This document shows positions 1-6,420 of a DNA stretch of 7,902 bases, in pieces (the stretch's first letter is position 1; every line of letters begins with the position of its first letter). Source of the stretch: Phycisphaerales bacterium (GTDB lineage: Bacteria > Planctomycetota > Phycisphaerae > Phycisphaerales > UBA1924). A model generated the notes under the pieces. That model worked only from the letters and a program-made list of their open reading frames with translations. It searched no databases and had not been told where the DNA came from. The stretch spans positions 1-7,902 of the forward strand of contig JAESSR010000118.1 in the NCBI GenBank assembly GCA_016764015.1, written 5' to 3'. Both the position numbers and the translations under genes were made by a program.

Positions 1-84
1 CCCCTCCGCCTCCCTGCGTTCGGCACCTCCCCCGGAGGCCCGGGGGAGGCAAATCAATGAAAACGAGGAGCCGTCAGACACAAC
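1..84 (-). repeat. REP-like palindromic repeat, copy 1 (cut by window edge)
   Basis: Same sequence family as the copies at 2431-2520 and 2566-2658, in the same plus-strand orientation as the latter. The core is a perfect 10-bp stem (26-35 with 40-49) around the loop AGGC. It is followed by a diverged form of the GAAAA segment and then by GTCAGACAC-A-AC. The stop codon of the minus-strand YceI gene is at 96-98, so the repeat begins about 12 nt past that gene's 3' end and could act as its transcript-end hairpin. It is given minus strand here because it sits 3' of that gene. No long U-tract follows, so a terminator role is only inferred. The left boundary is outside the window. Confidence 0.8.
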
Positions 85-95
85 TTGACTATCTA

Positions 96-767
96 TTATT
101 GCCCAACCGCTTCGATCGCGACAGTTATCTCTACCACATCACCCAAGGGACCCATCTCAGGATTCTTGGCATCAAGGTACTTGGTGATCCCAAAGTCAGA
201 TCGCTTGAGCGTGAAGGTCGCCTCGACCCCGAGCACATCAAAGTCGCGGAACTTACCCGTGCGGATATCATGCATGTTTGCCTCGATGGTGACCGTTTTG
301 CCCTGCAAGGTGAACTCGCCGATGAGCTTGTACTCCCCTTCGCCGATCTCTTCGATGCTTGTCGAGGTGAAGGTCGCTTCAGGGAACTGGCGGGCATTGA
401 AAAAATCCGCACCCTTGATATGCCCATCGCGTGTTCGGCTGTTGGTATCAACCGATCCCGTTTGAACCGTGAAGCTCATTGATGAACGCTCAATATGGAG
501 TTTGTCAAACTCGATCGTGCCTTCGACTGTGTTGAATCGCCCATAGAAGTTCGATACAGACCCGTGGCGGATCTTAAAGAGCACATTGGTATGCACCGGA
601 TCAACTTCATAGGTGCGTGATCTGAGATTCGATTCGGTCCTGACGGCTGCAGATTCGGAAGCGGTGCTCGTTGTACCCACCGCATTCATTGAACTCCATC
701 CCGCCAGCCCAGCGACGCCCGCGATCATGGCTGCGGATGCAATGGATACTTTGAGTGCTTTCTTCAT
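96..767 (-). CDS. YceI-family periplasmic lipid-binding protein
   Basis: This is a secreted YceI-family protein. The family folds as a lipocalin-like barrel that binds isoprenoid or amphiphilic ligands in the periplasm; the ligand here is unknown. From the ATG at 767 the product is 223 aa. Residues 1-31 (MKKALKVS then a hydrophobic Ala/Gly stretch) look like a Sec signal or anchor. The YceI domain covers about 52-221: YEVDPVHTNVLFKIRH at 53-68, VDTNSRTRDGHIKGADFF at 106-123, EFTLQGKTVTI at 151-161, and LKRSDFGITKYLD at 187-199, all in family order. A longer reading from 842 adds 25 residues with no signal character. The 767 start is preferred because AGGAG (777-781) lies 9 nt upstream and MKKA is a typical signal start. 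It is monocistronic, divergent from the gene at 956, with a palindrome between them. A REP-like hairpin follows the stop. Family assignment is firm; physiological role is not. Confidence 0.93.
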   Translation of the reverse strand: MKKALKVSIASAAMIAGVAGLAGWSSMNAVGTTSTASESAAVRTESNLRSRTYEVDPVHTNVLFKIRHGSVSNFYGRFNTVEGTIEFDKLHIERSSMSFTVQTGSVDTNSRTRDGHIKGADFFNARQFPEATFTSTSIEEIGEGEYKLIGEFTLQGKTVTIEANMHDIRTGKFRDFDVLGVEATFTLKRSDFGITKYLDAKNPEMGPLGDVVEITVAIEAVGQ

Positions 768-776
768 AACTTTGAT

Positions 777-781
777 CTCCT
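777..781 (-). promoter_or_regulatory. Ribosome binding site deciding the YceI start
   Basis: Read on the minus strand this is AGGAG followed by 9 nt (including ATCAAAGTT) and then the ATG at 767. It supports that start over the longer frame opening at 842, which would run through this site. Confidence 0.75.
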
Positions 782-875
782 GTGGTTGTTCTTTTGCTTC
801 GCTCGTGCAAATTGGCAATGCCAGAGCACTGTACCAGTCCAACGCACAACACGCGGAGTGTATTCCATCTTTGAT

Positions 876-905
876 CGGATTTATTTGTCATAACAAATAA
901 ATCCG
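876..905. promoter_or_regulatory. Perfect 13-bp inverted repeat, candidate operator
   Basis: CGGATTTATTTGT (876-888) is exactly the reverse complement of 893-905, with the 4-nt spacer CATA. The core TTTGTCATAACAAA is AT-rich inside a GC-richer region. It lies 51 bp before the ATG of the gene at 956 and 109 bp beyond the ATG of the divergent YceI gene. It overlaps a plausible -35 box for the plus gene (TTGTCA, 885-890). Dimeric regulators such as the MarR or TetR families bind sites of this size, so an operator for one or both genes is the leading reading. No regulator gene is in the window. A cruciform or short terminator is possible, but the site is upstream of both genes, which argues against termination. 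Confidence 0.6.
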
Positions 906-913
906 TCTACAAC
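885..913 (+). promoter_or_regulatory. Possible sigma70-type promoter for the EEP gene
   Basis: TTGTCA (885-890) and TACAAC (908-913) are separated by 17 nt and match the bacterial consensus at 5/6 and 4/6 positions. Transcription would begin near 920, leaving a ~35-nt leader. The -35 box lies inside the palindrome at 876-905, so a bound protein would occlude it. This is a motif match only. Confidence 0.35.
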
Positions 914-955
914 CAGACTCTCTCGCCTGCACAAACAACCCGCTATCCTCTCTCT

Positions 956-2434
956 ATGTATAAAACTCTTCCCCTCACCCTGCTCGTGTGTCTCTCATCT
1001 TCTCTCGCGATCGGCTGTCAAAGCATCGGGGCACCGCCCAAATCAACCGATGCCAACCCCACCACTCACCTACCACCCCACCTACTCGACGGCTCATTCA
1101 CAGAGTGGACCCAACCCAACACCGGCAACGCCGACGGACGGTATATCTATCTCCACTTTTCACCTGTAGGTGATTTTCCGCATTCAATCCAAGCTGCCCC
1201 GCATACGACCCGGATCAGGATCGACGCTGATCTCAATCCCCAAACCGGGCATCCGATGCGAACGATGAGCCTTGAAGCGGCCATCCAACGGCCTCAAGGC
1301 GTGGATGTGCTCCTCGAACTCTCGCCGAAGAACGAGCTGGGCTCCGTGGGCATCGGTTCACAAGTCACACTCTTCAAGCCAGATGGACACCTCCGCTTCG
1401 TTGGGCATGCGGATCTTGGGTTCATGTTCCTGCCAACCTACGGCACCAATGAATACGAAGCTAGGATTGATCGGCTCGCACCGGAGTCATCAATACTCCC
1501 CGAATCTGGAGTGATTGAAGTCATTGTCGATCAAATCAGCGAAGATGATCGATTGATGTGGTCAACGACCTTCCGGGTTGAGTTGCCCAAGCTTGATCGC
1601 TCGATCGGTTCCGATGCAACCATCGCTGCGAAACCAAAGAAGAGTGTTCGTGTGATGAGTTCCAATGTGCTCTTCTCTTCACCACTCAAAGAGCCCAAGC
1701 CTTTCAAACGAGTGCTCGATGCAATCAACCCCGATGTGATCCTCTACCAAGAGTGGTTCAACACGCCGATCGATCAAGTCGAAGGCTGGCTCAATACCTA
1801 CGCGGGCAAAGGATGGAGCGTGCACATGCCCAGTTCCAAGGCAGGTGTCGCCATCGCTACCCGCCATCGGATTATCAAAACCTACGAATCGGTCATCCCA
1901 CCATCAAACACTGGACGACCCGCCCGTGGCGTCGCAGCGCTGATTGATACCGATGCTGGCGAGCTGCTCGCGATCTCCATCCACCTCAAATGCTGCGGCA
2001 GCGCAGACTCTTCAGAAGACAACAAACGCATCGATCAAGCAAAATCGATCAACGCGTTTGTGCGCTCCGTCCACAAGAACCATCCCAACGCCAAGGTGGT
2101 CATCGCGGGCGATTTCAACCTTGTGGGCTCTCGCAAGCCGCTCACTGTCATGGCCAACGCATTAGGAATCAATGGCGAAGACCTGAGCCCAGTACAAGCC
2201 CAACAGCTCGGCGACGCGTCGATGATTACCTGGAACGATGAAAAGAGCCGATTCAGCCCGGGTCGGCTCGACTGGATGCTCATCGACGAATCAATGAGCA
2301 CCGCCGCCAACGCGTTTATTCTTGATACCCGTGCACTCTCGGCTGCCTCACTTCATGCAATGGGGCTCGAAGCAAATGATTCAAAGGCTTCGGATCATCT
2401 CCCGATTGTGATTGATCTTGTGGATGCCAACTAG
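956..2434 (+). CDS. Lipoprotein-type endonuclease/exonuclease/phosphatase (EEP) protein with N-terminal CBM9/DOMON-like region
   Basis: This 492-aa exported protein carries a C-terminal DNase I-like EEP domain, a fold that hydrolyses phosphodiester or phosphomonoester bonds with a divalent metal. Residues 1-21 are a signal peptide ending LAIGC; Cys21 is a plausible lipidation site, although Ala rather than Leu sits at -3. Residues ~43-210 contain LLDGSFTEW and then RIRIDADLNPQTG, a pattern like bacterial CBM9/DOMON-type binding domains (inference). The EEP domain runs from ~231 to 489: SSNVLF (Asn237), QEW (Glu266), ISIHLK (His343), AGDFN (Asp386, Asn388), GRLDWML (436-442), SDHLP (Asp480, His481). 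All expected catalytic motifs are present, so it should be active; the substrate (nucleic acid, phospholipid or sugar phosphate) cannot be told. No Shine-Dalgarno precedes the ATG. The stop codon lies inside a REP-like repeat. Confidence 0.88.
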   Translation: MYKTLPLTLLVCLSSSLAIGCQSIGAPPKSTDANPTTHLPPHLLDGSFTEWTQPNTGNADGRYIYLHFSPVGDFPHSIQAAPHTTRIRIDADLNPQTGHPMRTMSLEAAIQRPQGVDVLLELSPKNELGSVGIGSQVTLFKPDGHLRFVGHADLGFMFLPTYGTNEYEARIDRLAPESSILPESGVIEVIVDQISEDDRLMWSTTFRVELPKLDRSIGSDATIAAKPKKSVRVMSSNVLFSSPLKEPKPFKRVLDAINPDVILYQEWFNTPIDQVEGWLNTYAGKGWSVHMPSSKAGVAIATRHRIIKTYESVIPPSNTGRPARGVAALIDTDAGELLAISIHLKCCGSADSSEDNKRIDQAKSINAFVRSVHKNHPNAKVVIAGDFNLVGSRKPLTVMANALGINGEDLSPVQAQQLGDASMITWNDEKSRFSPGRLDWMLIDESMSTAANAFILDTRALSAASLHAMGLEANDSKASDHLPIVIDLVDAN

Positions 2435-2520
2435 GTCGTGTCTGACGGCTCCTGATTTTCATCAGCCACCTCCCCCGGGCCTCCGGGGGAGGTGGCTGCG
2501 AAGCAGACGGAGGGGGTCTT
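2431..2520 (+). repeat. REP-like palindromic repeat, copy 2 (inverted relative to copies 1 and 3)
   Basis: The copy begins CTAGGTCGTGTCTGAC and ends GGAGGGGGTCTT. Its core is a perfect 16-bp stem (2463-2478 with 2483-2498) around GCCT. Two small hairpins flank it: CTGATTTTCATCAG (2452-2465, loop TTTC, GAAA on the other strand; its last bases overlap the main stem) and CTGCGAAGCAG (2497-2507). The TAG stop of the upstream gene is 2432-2434, so the repeat supplies that stop. With copy 3 it forms a head-to-head pair across 45 bp. It may act as a 3'-end hairpin for the upstream transcript. Confidence 0.85.
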
Positions 2521-2565
2521 GGGTGTGGTATGTCTACGCTGAGTACCAAGAGAAAAACAACAGAA

Positions 2566-2658
2566 AAGACCCCCTCCGCCTCACTGCGTTCGGCACCTCC
2601 CCCGGAGGCCCGGGGGAGGCAAGGTGATGAAAATCAGGAGCCGTCAGACACCACCTAG
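2566..2658 (-). repeat. REP-like palindromic repeat, copy 3
   Basis: This copy begins AAGACCCCCTCCG and ends GTCAGACACCACCTAG, matching the reverse complement of copy 2 over its whole length with changes mostly between the end blocks and the main stem. The main stem is 10 bp (2596-2605 with 2610-2619), loop AGGC. TGATGAAAATCA keeps the small GAAA hairpin. Relative to copy 2 it is inverted, so the two could pair into one very long hairpin with a 45-nt loop (2521-2565). That spacer has no evident content. Confidence 0.85.
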
Positions 2659-2682
2659 ATCGCTTTGGATCGGCCTGGATAA

Positions 2683-2940
2683 ATGAGTTTCGCACGAAAA
2701 ACCCATCCGAACCTCGAAGGAGATAGGAACGAGCCTTTGAAACTCTGTGATCGAAACAGGTCTGAACTTCTACATCCGGTGAAACAGTCTCCCAATAAAC
2801 CTTGCATTCGATTGACCAGAAAGCAACTTTTATCAGGCTTAAACACACTGAGCAATCACGATTTGCTCGTCCGACTTAAAAACTGCGATTCCACCATAAT
2901 CAGTGGCCGAACAATCAAACATAGCCGATTCACACTGTAG
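2683..2940 (+). pseudogene. Possible remnant of an HNH-type protein N-terminus
   Basis: This open stretch of 85 codons contains, at about residues 48-67, LLSGLNTLSNHDLLVRLKN. The LS-x-x-(D/E)LL-x-x-(L)K pattern resembles the start of the helical N-terminal region found in many planctomycete and deltaproteobacterial HNH endonuclease-like proteins. Family members continue with an ER-rich helix and a much longer body ending in the HNH motif. Here the likeness stops after LVRLKN, and 18 unrelated residues lead to a stop. The first ~47 residues have no recognisable domain. There is no Shine-Dalgarno site at the ATG. It lies directly beside the REP-like pair, a common place for rearrangement debris. 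It could also be a small genuine gene or a chance frame; the similarity is recalled from the family, not searched. Confidence 0.35.
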
Positions 2941-2944
2941 AAAT

Positions 2945-2949
2945 AGGAG
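2945..2949 (+). promoter_or_regulatory. Strong Shine-Dalgarno site for the 108-aa protein
   Basis: AGGAG, with a following A, lies 6 nt before the ATG at 2956. It fixes this start and supports the reading as a real gene despite its low-complexity product. Confidence 0.75.
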
Positions 2950-2955
2950 ATATCT

Positions 2956-3282
2956 ATGTCATCAATCCAAAGCACACAATCAAGCTCTTCGTTTTCCTCA
3001 CTTCCAGGATCGCAAGGCACATCGAGCAAAGCCGAACTGCGGGCGAAAATGGAAGCGAAGCTCCAAGCGTCAGGGCTCACCAGAGCAGAGTTCCGAGCGG
3101 AAATGATGCAATCTGGTGAAGCCGCGAAAACCATGCAAGCCTTGCAAAGCACGGCCTCAGACACGCCCGACTCTGGGACGCAATCCAGAGAACAGAGCTC
3201 TCAAGTTCAAAGCGGCAGCGTAGCATCTGATACGCTCGTCAAGCAGTTCGGACTTGGATCAGAAATCGATACCCAAGCCTAA
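2956..3282 (+). CDS. Small Ser/Gln-rich hypothetical protein
   Basis: I do not recognise this 108-aa protein. It has no signal peptide, no membrane segment and no cysteine. Residues 1-23 are Ser-rich and probably disordered. Residues ~24-66 (KAELRAKMEAKLQASGLTRAEFRAEMM onward) are predicted by eye as one or two charged amphipathic helices joined at SGLT. Residues ~67-96 are again Ser/Gln/Thr-rich, and the tail SDTLVKQFGLGSEIDTQA may form a short helix. Translation is well supported: AGGAG (2945-2949) sits 6 nt before the ATG, the strongest ribosome binding site in the window. A perfect terminator follows 36 nt past the stop, so it has its own transcript end. It follows the HNH-like remnant by 15 nt. 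A cytoplasmic structural or regulatory role is possible, but nothing shows it. Confidence 0.72.
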   Translation: MSSIQSTQSSSSFSSLPGSQGTSSKAELRAKMEAKLQASGLTRAEFRAEMMQSGEAAKTMQALQSTASDTPDSGTQSREQSSQVQSGSVASDTLVKQFGLGSEIDTQA

Positions 3283-3318
3283 CTAATAGCATTTACAGTG
3301 AACCAAAGATGATTCTGG

Positions 3319-3344
3319 CGCCATGGACATTCCATGGCGTTTTT
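3319..3344 (+). terminator. Rho-independent terminator
   Basis: CGCCATGGA (3319-3327) pairs perfectly with 3331-3339 around a CAT loop and is followed directly by TTTTT (3340-3344). It ends the transcript of the 108-aa gene and insulates the copper operon 128 bp downstream. The stem contains an NcoI-type CCATGG on each side. Confidence 0.88.
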
Positions 3345-3472
3345 CTGTACGCATTTCACACCCTCTTCATATATGTTCGATACCAATGGAATATTCCCGC
3401 ATCCGAGTTCAATTTCGTGTAGAGTCAGGGAGGCATAGAGCAATGCCGAGCCCAATTGCGTGAAAGGCGAAC

Positions 3473-5353
3473 ATGAACTCCATCGAACAACTCATCGAAC
3501 AGCAAGCCCAGCGCCAAACCAGACGCCAGTTCCTCCAAACAACCGCCATCACCGCAGCAAGCGGGCTCGCTATCGCGCGCACCGCCCAGGCACACACCAC
3601 AAACAACGCTGCTGCCACCCTCGCGGGCACGCCCCCGATTCTCGATGTACCCACCTCCGCCCCCCTCGAACTCGTCGTCGCACGAACACCCATCACCGTC
3701 GCCGGACGAATCACCGAATCCGCCATCACCGTCAACGGCCTACTCCCCGGACCAACCCTGCGCATGCGCGAAGGACAAAATGTAGAAATCCATGTCCGCA
3801 ACGAACTCCCAGACCAGAGCACCTCCATCCACTGGCACGGCATCATCCTCCCCGCACCAATGGACGGCGTACCCGGAGTCAGCTACCCCGGAATCGCCCC
3901 CGGCGAAACCTTCATCTACCGCTACCAACTCCGCCAGAGCGGAACCTTCTGGTACCACAGCCACTCAGGACTCCAAGAACAACTCGGCCACTTCGGCGCA
4001 CTCATCGTCGAACCCGCCGGAACCGACCCCGTCCAAGCGGACCGCGAGTATGTCATCAACCTCTCCGACTGGATGTTCCGCGATCCCTATGTCATCCTCG
4101 AAAAACTCAAAAAATTCAGCGGCTACGACAACTACCAACGCCCCACCATCGCCAACCTCATCACCGATGCCAAACGCATCGGTTTCGGTCAAGCCCTCTC
4201 CCAACGCCTCAAGTGGGACGCGATGCGCATGGACCCCACCGACATCGCTGACATCACCGGCACCACCTACACCTACCTCCTCAACGGGCACACAAGCAAC
4301 GAAAACTGGACCGCCATCGCCAATCCGGGCGAGCGCGTCCGCCTGCGCATCATCAACTCGGCCACCATGACCTACTTCGACTTTCGCATCCCCGGACTCC
4401 CCATGACCGTCGTCGCAGTCGACGGCCAGAACATCAAGCCCGTCGAAACCGACGAAATCCGCGTCGCCGTCGCTGAGACTTACGATGTCATCGTCACCCT
4501 CCCCGACGACCGCGCCTACACCATGTTCGCCGAGACCATGGACCGCAGCGGGTTCACCAGCGCAACGATCGCACCCCGCGAGGGCATGCAAGCCCAACTC
4601 CCCGAGCGACGCCCCCGCGCCATGCGCACCATGGCCGATGTCGGCATGGCCAATATGGGCAGCATGGGCAGCATGGGCAAAAAAACAGACAAACCCGATT
4701 CCCAAGACCAATCAATGCCGGGCATGAACATGAAATCGGATACACAATCCAAATCCATGAAGCCCATGAAAAACATGCCTCTGCCCACCGAGAACCTCCC
4801 CGAATCCATCATGCACTCCAAAGACAAGCACGGCGTGGGCACCTCCATGATCGCCATGATGCCACGAAGACGCTACAACGAACCCGGGCTCGGGCTCGGC
4901 AATGACGGGCACCGCGTCCTGACCTATGGCGATCTGCGGTGCCTCGAAACACCGCCCGATCGACTCCCGCCGACCCGCGAGATCGACCTCCACCTCACAG
5001 GCAACATGGAACGATACATCTGGGGATTCGACGGGCTCAAATACTCACAAGCAGAGCCCATCCGGTTCGTCTATGGCGAACGCCTCCGCATGAACATGAT
5101 CAACGACACCATGATGGAACACCCCATCCACCTCCACGGCATGTGGATGGACCTCTACGCCGGGGGCAACAACACTGACAACCCACGCAAGCACACCGTA
5201 AGCATCAAGCCCGGCGAACTCCTCACCGTCGACATCTCCGTCGACGCCCCCGGGCGATGGGCCTTCCATTGCCACCTGCTCTACCACATGGACATGGGCA
5301 TGTTCCGCACCGTCGCTGTCGTCAAATCGCTCGATGAGGATATCTTCTCATGA
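3473..5353 (+). CDS. copA: Copper resistance multicopper oxidase CopA
   Basis: This 626-aa periplasmic multicopper oxidase is of the CopA copper-resistance family, thought to oxidise Cu(I) and sequester copper. Residues 1-40 are a Tat signal: TRRQFLQ at 16-22, a hydrophobic stretch, and a likely cleavage after AQA40. The copper-binding motifs are complete: HWHG (120-123), WYHSHSG (160-166), HPIHLHGM (550-557) and HCHLLYHMDMGM (599-610), giving the type 1 Cys600 with Met610 as axial ligand. Three cupredoxin domains are expected, near 55-170, 175-370 and 480-615. A Met-rich insert at ~384-440, with repeated MGSMG and KPMKNMP, probably binds extra Cu(I). Length is close to the usual ~600 aa. The ATG is the first in frame after a stop at 3461-3463, with AAAGG 5 nt upstream. 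The copB start overlaps its stop. GATC sites and A/T-ending codons are scarcer than in neighbouring genes. No clear promoter was found in 3345-3472. Confidence 0.95.
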   Translation: MNSIEQLIEQQAQRQTRRQFLQTTAITAASGLAIARTAQAHTTNNAAATLAGTPPILDVPTSAPLELVVARTPITVAGRITESAITVNGLLPGPTLRMREGQNVEIHVRNELPDQSTSIHWHGIILPAPMDGVPGVSYPGIAPGETFIYRYQLRQSGTFWYHSHSGLQEQLGHFGALIVEPAGTDPVQADREYVINLSDWMFRDPYVILEKLKKFSGYDNYQRPTIANLITDAKRIGFGQALSQRLKWDAMRMDPTDIADITGTTYTYLLNGHTSNENWTAIANPGERVRLRIINSATMTYFDFRIPGLPMTVVAVDGQNIKPVETDEIRVAVAETYDVIVTLPDDRAYTMFAETMDRSGFTSATIAPREGMQAQLPERRPRAMRTMADVGMANMGSMGSMGKKTDKPDSQDQSMPGMNMKSDTQSKSMKPMKNMPLPTENLPESIMHSKDKHGVGTSMIAMMPRRRYNEPGLGLGNDGHRVLTYGDLRCLETPPDRLPPTREIDLHLTGNMERYIWGFDGLKYSQAEPIRFVYGERLRMNMINDTMMEHPIHLHGMWMDLYAGGNNTDNPRKHTVSIKPGELLTVDISVDAPGRWAFHCHLLYHMDMGMFRTVAVVKSLDEDIFS

Positions 5354-6210
5354 ACAACCATCCATTCATTGCCGCACTCCTCTTCATCTCCCCAATCGCC
5401 AACGCCCAACACCAGAGCGACCAGCACGCCGAGCAAGCTACAGAAAACAGAGCGTCTCCATACGAAGACCCGCCACTGATCGAGGGTACATCCATCAGCG
5501 ACGCCCTCCGAGCCGCCGCGGCCGCCCCCCCAGATTCTTGGCCAGAACCCATCGGCGATAACCCAACCCTTATCTTCACATTCTTCGAGCAACTCGAGTT
5601 CCGTTCCTCCGATGATCAACCCGACCAGTTCGCCTGGGATGCCCAAGGGTGGATCGGAAACGACGATCACAAGTTCTGGTGGAAATCCGAAGGGGCCGCC
5701 GCACCCGATGGCCCAAACGACGGCGATATGGAGTTCCAAGCCCTCTACGCCAAACCGATCTCCCCCTTCTGGTTCCTCCAAGCCGGGCTCCGCTACGAAA
5801 ACACCTGGGGCCCGGGCGATTCAAAGGACCGAACATCGCTCGTCCTCGGGCTTCAAGGGCTCTCGCCCTACAAGTTCGAGCTCGAGCCCGTCCTCTTCCT
5901 CACCGAGGACGGCGACCTGCTCGGACGACTCACCGCCTCCTATGACCTCTACATCACCCAAAGAATCGTGCTCCAGCCTCGATCCGAGATCAATCTCGCT
6001 GCGAGTAATGTCTCCGAGTGGGGGACTGCCGAAGGATTCAATGACCTGAGCCTCGAACTTCGCCTCCGCTACGAAATCCGCCGAGAGTTCGCCCCCTACA
6101 TCGGGCTCAGCTACCTCACCCTCCTGGGCGAAACCGCCAACATCGCCGAATCGGGCGGCTCAAACACCGACGACCTCCAACTCGTCTTCGGCATCCGCCT
6201 GGCCTTCTGA
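5350..6210 (+). CDS. copB: Outer-membrane copper resistance protein CopB
   Basis: This 286-aa protein is a CopB-family outer-membrane beta-barrel that acts with CopA in copper tolerance. Residues 1-19 are a Sec signal ending ANA before Gln20. Residues 20-75 are an acidic, Pro/Ala-rich linker; the Met/His-rich repeats seen in some CopB proteins are absent here. The CopB domain spans ~76-286: FEQLEFR, FAWDAQGWIGND, KFWWKSEG, EFQALYAKPISPFWFLQAGLRY, LVLGLQGLSPYKFELEP, LTASYDLYITQRIVLQPR, ELRLRYEIRREFAPYIGLSY, and a final FGIRLAF whose terminal Phe fits outer-membrane insertion by the BAM complex. The start overlaps the copA stop as ATGA, so the two are translationally coupled in one operon. An outer-membrane barrel implies a diderm host. 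No clear terminator follows immediately; the hairpin at 6421-6450 is the first candidate. Confidence 0.94.
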   Translation: MNNHPFIAALLFISPIANAQHQSDQHAEQATENRASPYEDPPLIEGTSISDALRAAAAAPPDSWPEPIGDNPTLIFTFFEQLEFRSSDDQPDQFAWDAQGWIGNDDHKFWWKSEGAAAPDGPNDGDMEFQALYAKPISPFWFLQAGLRYENTWGPGDSKDRTSLVLGLQGLSPYKFELEPVLFLTEDGDLLGRLTASYDLYITQRIVLQPRSEINLAASNVSEWGTAEGFNDLSLELRLRYEIRREFAPYIGLSYLTLLGETANIAESGGSNTDDLQLVFGIRLAF

Positions 6211-6420
6211 CTCAGGGCCTGCCCCGCCCCTATCTCACCAAAGCCAACCCCACAACGCTCAACTCACACGACTCCGTCCAGCAGCGTGGTTCTTATCGAA
6301 CACCCGATGGGTGCATCCAAACCGAGAGTCTCGCCACCACCGGCGATCGCTTTAGGTCTTGGATAGAGCGGGGTTTACAGGAACAGAATCGAGCGTCGAA
6401 ATCCGCCCAATCCCTAAACA
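6211..6420. other. Intergenic stretch after copB
   Basis: No gene is supported here. Two short hairpins are visible, CACCC-GAT-GGGTG at 6301-6313 and TCGCC-ACCACC-GGCGA at 6331-6346. Both are 5-bp stems too weak to call terminators. The copAB transcript may run through to the hairpin at 6421-6450. Confidence 0.5.

Noticed and set aside
57..482. 141-codon plus-strand frame opposite the YceI gene
   Set aside because: It is antisense to a clear YceI domain, starts within the repeat and has no recognisable motif.
2521..2565. Spacer between repeat copies 2 and 3 as a CRISPR spacer
   Set aside because: The flanking repeats are inverted, 90 bp long and only two in number, which does not fit a CRISPR array.
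3345..3472. Promoter or cop-box upstream of copA
   Set aside because: TATATG (3370-3375) is present, but no matching -35 box and no convincing inverted repeat were found.
3460..4251. 263-codon plus-strand frame overlapping the copA start
   Set aside because: Its product is an Arg/Thr/His/Pro-rich out-of-frame reading of copA with no domain.
3965..4711. 248-codon minus-strand frame opposite copA
   Set aside because: It is a Gly/Val/Asp-rich shadow created by the C-ending codons of copA; the plus strand carries the full multicopper oxidase motifs.
5281..5781. 166-codon minus-strand frame across the copA/copB junction
   Set aside because: It runs antisense to two confidently assigned genes and has a low-complexity Gly/Glu/Val composition.
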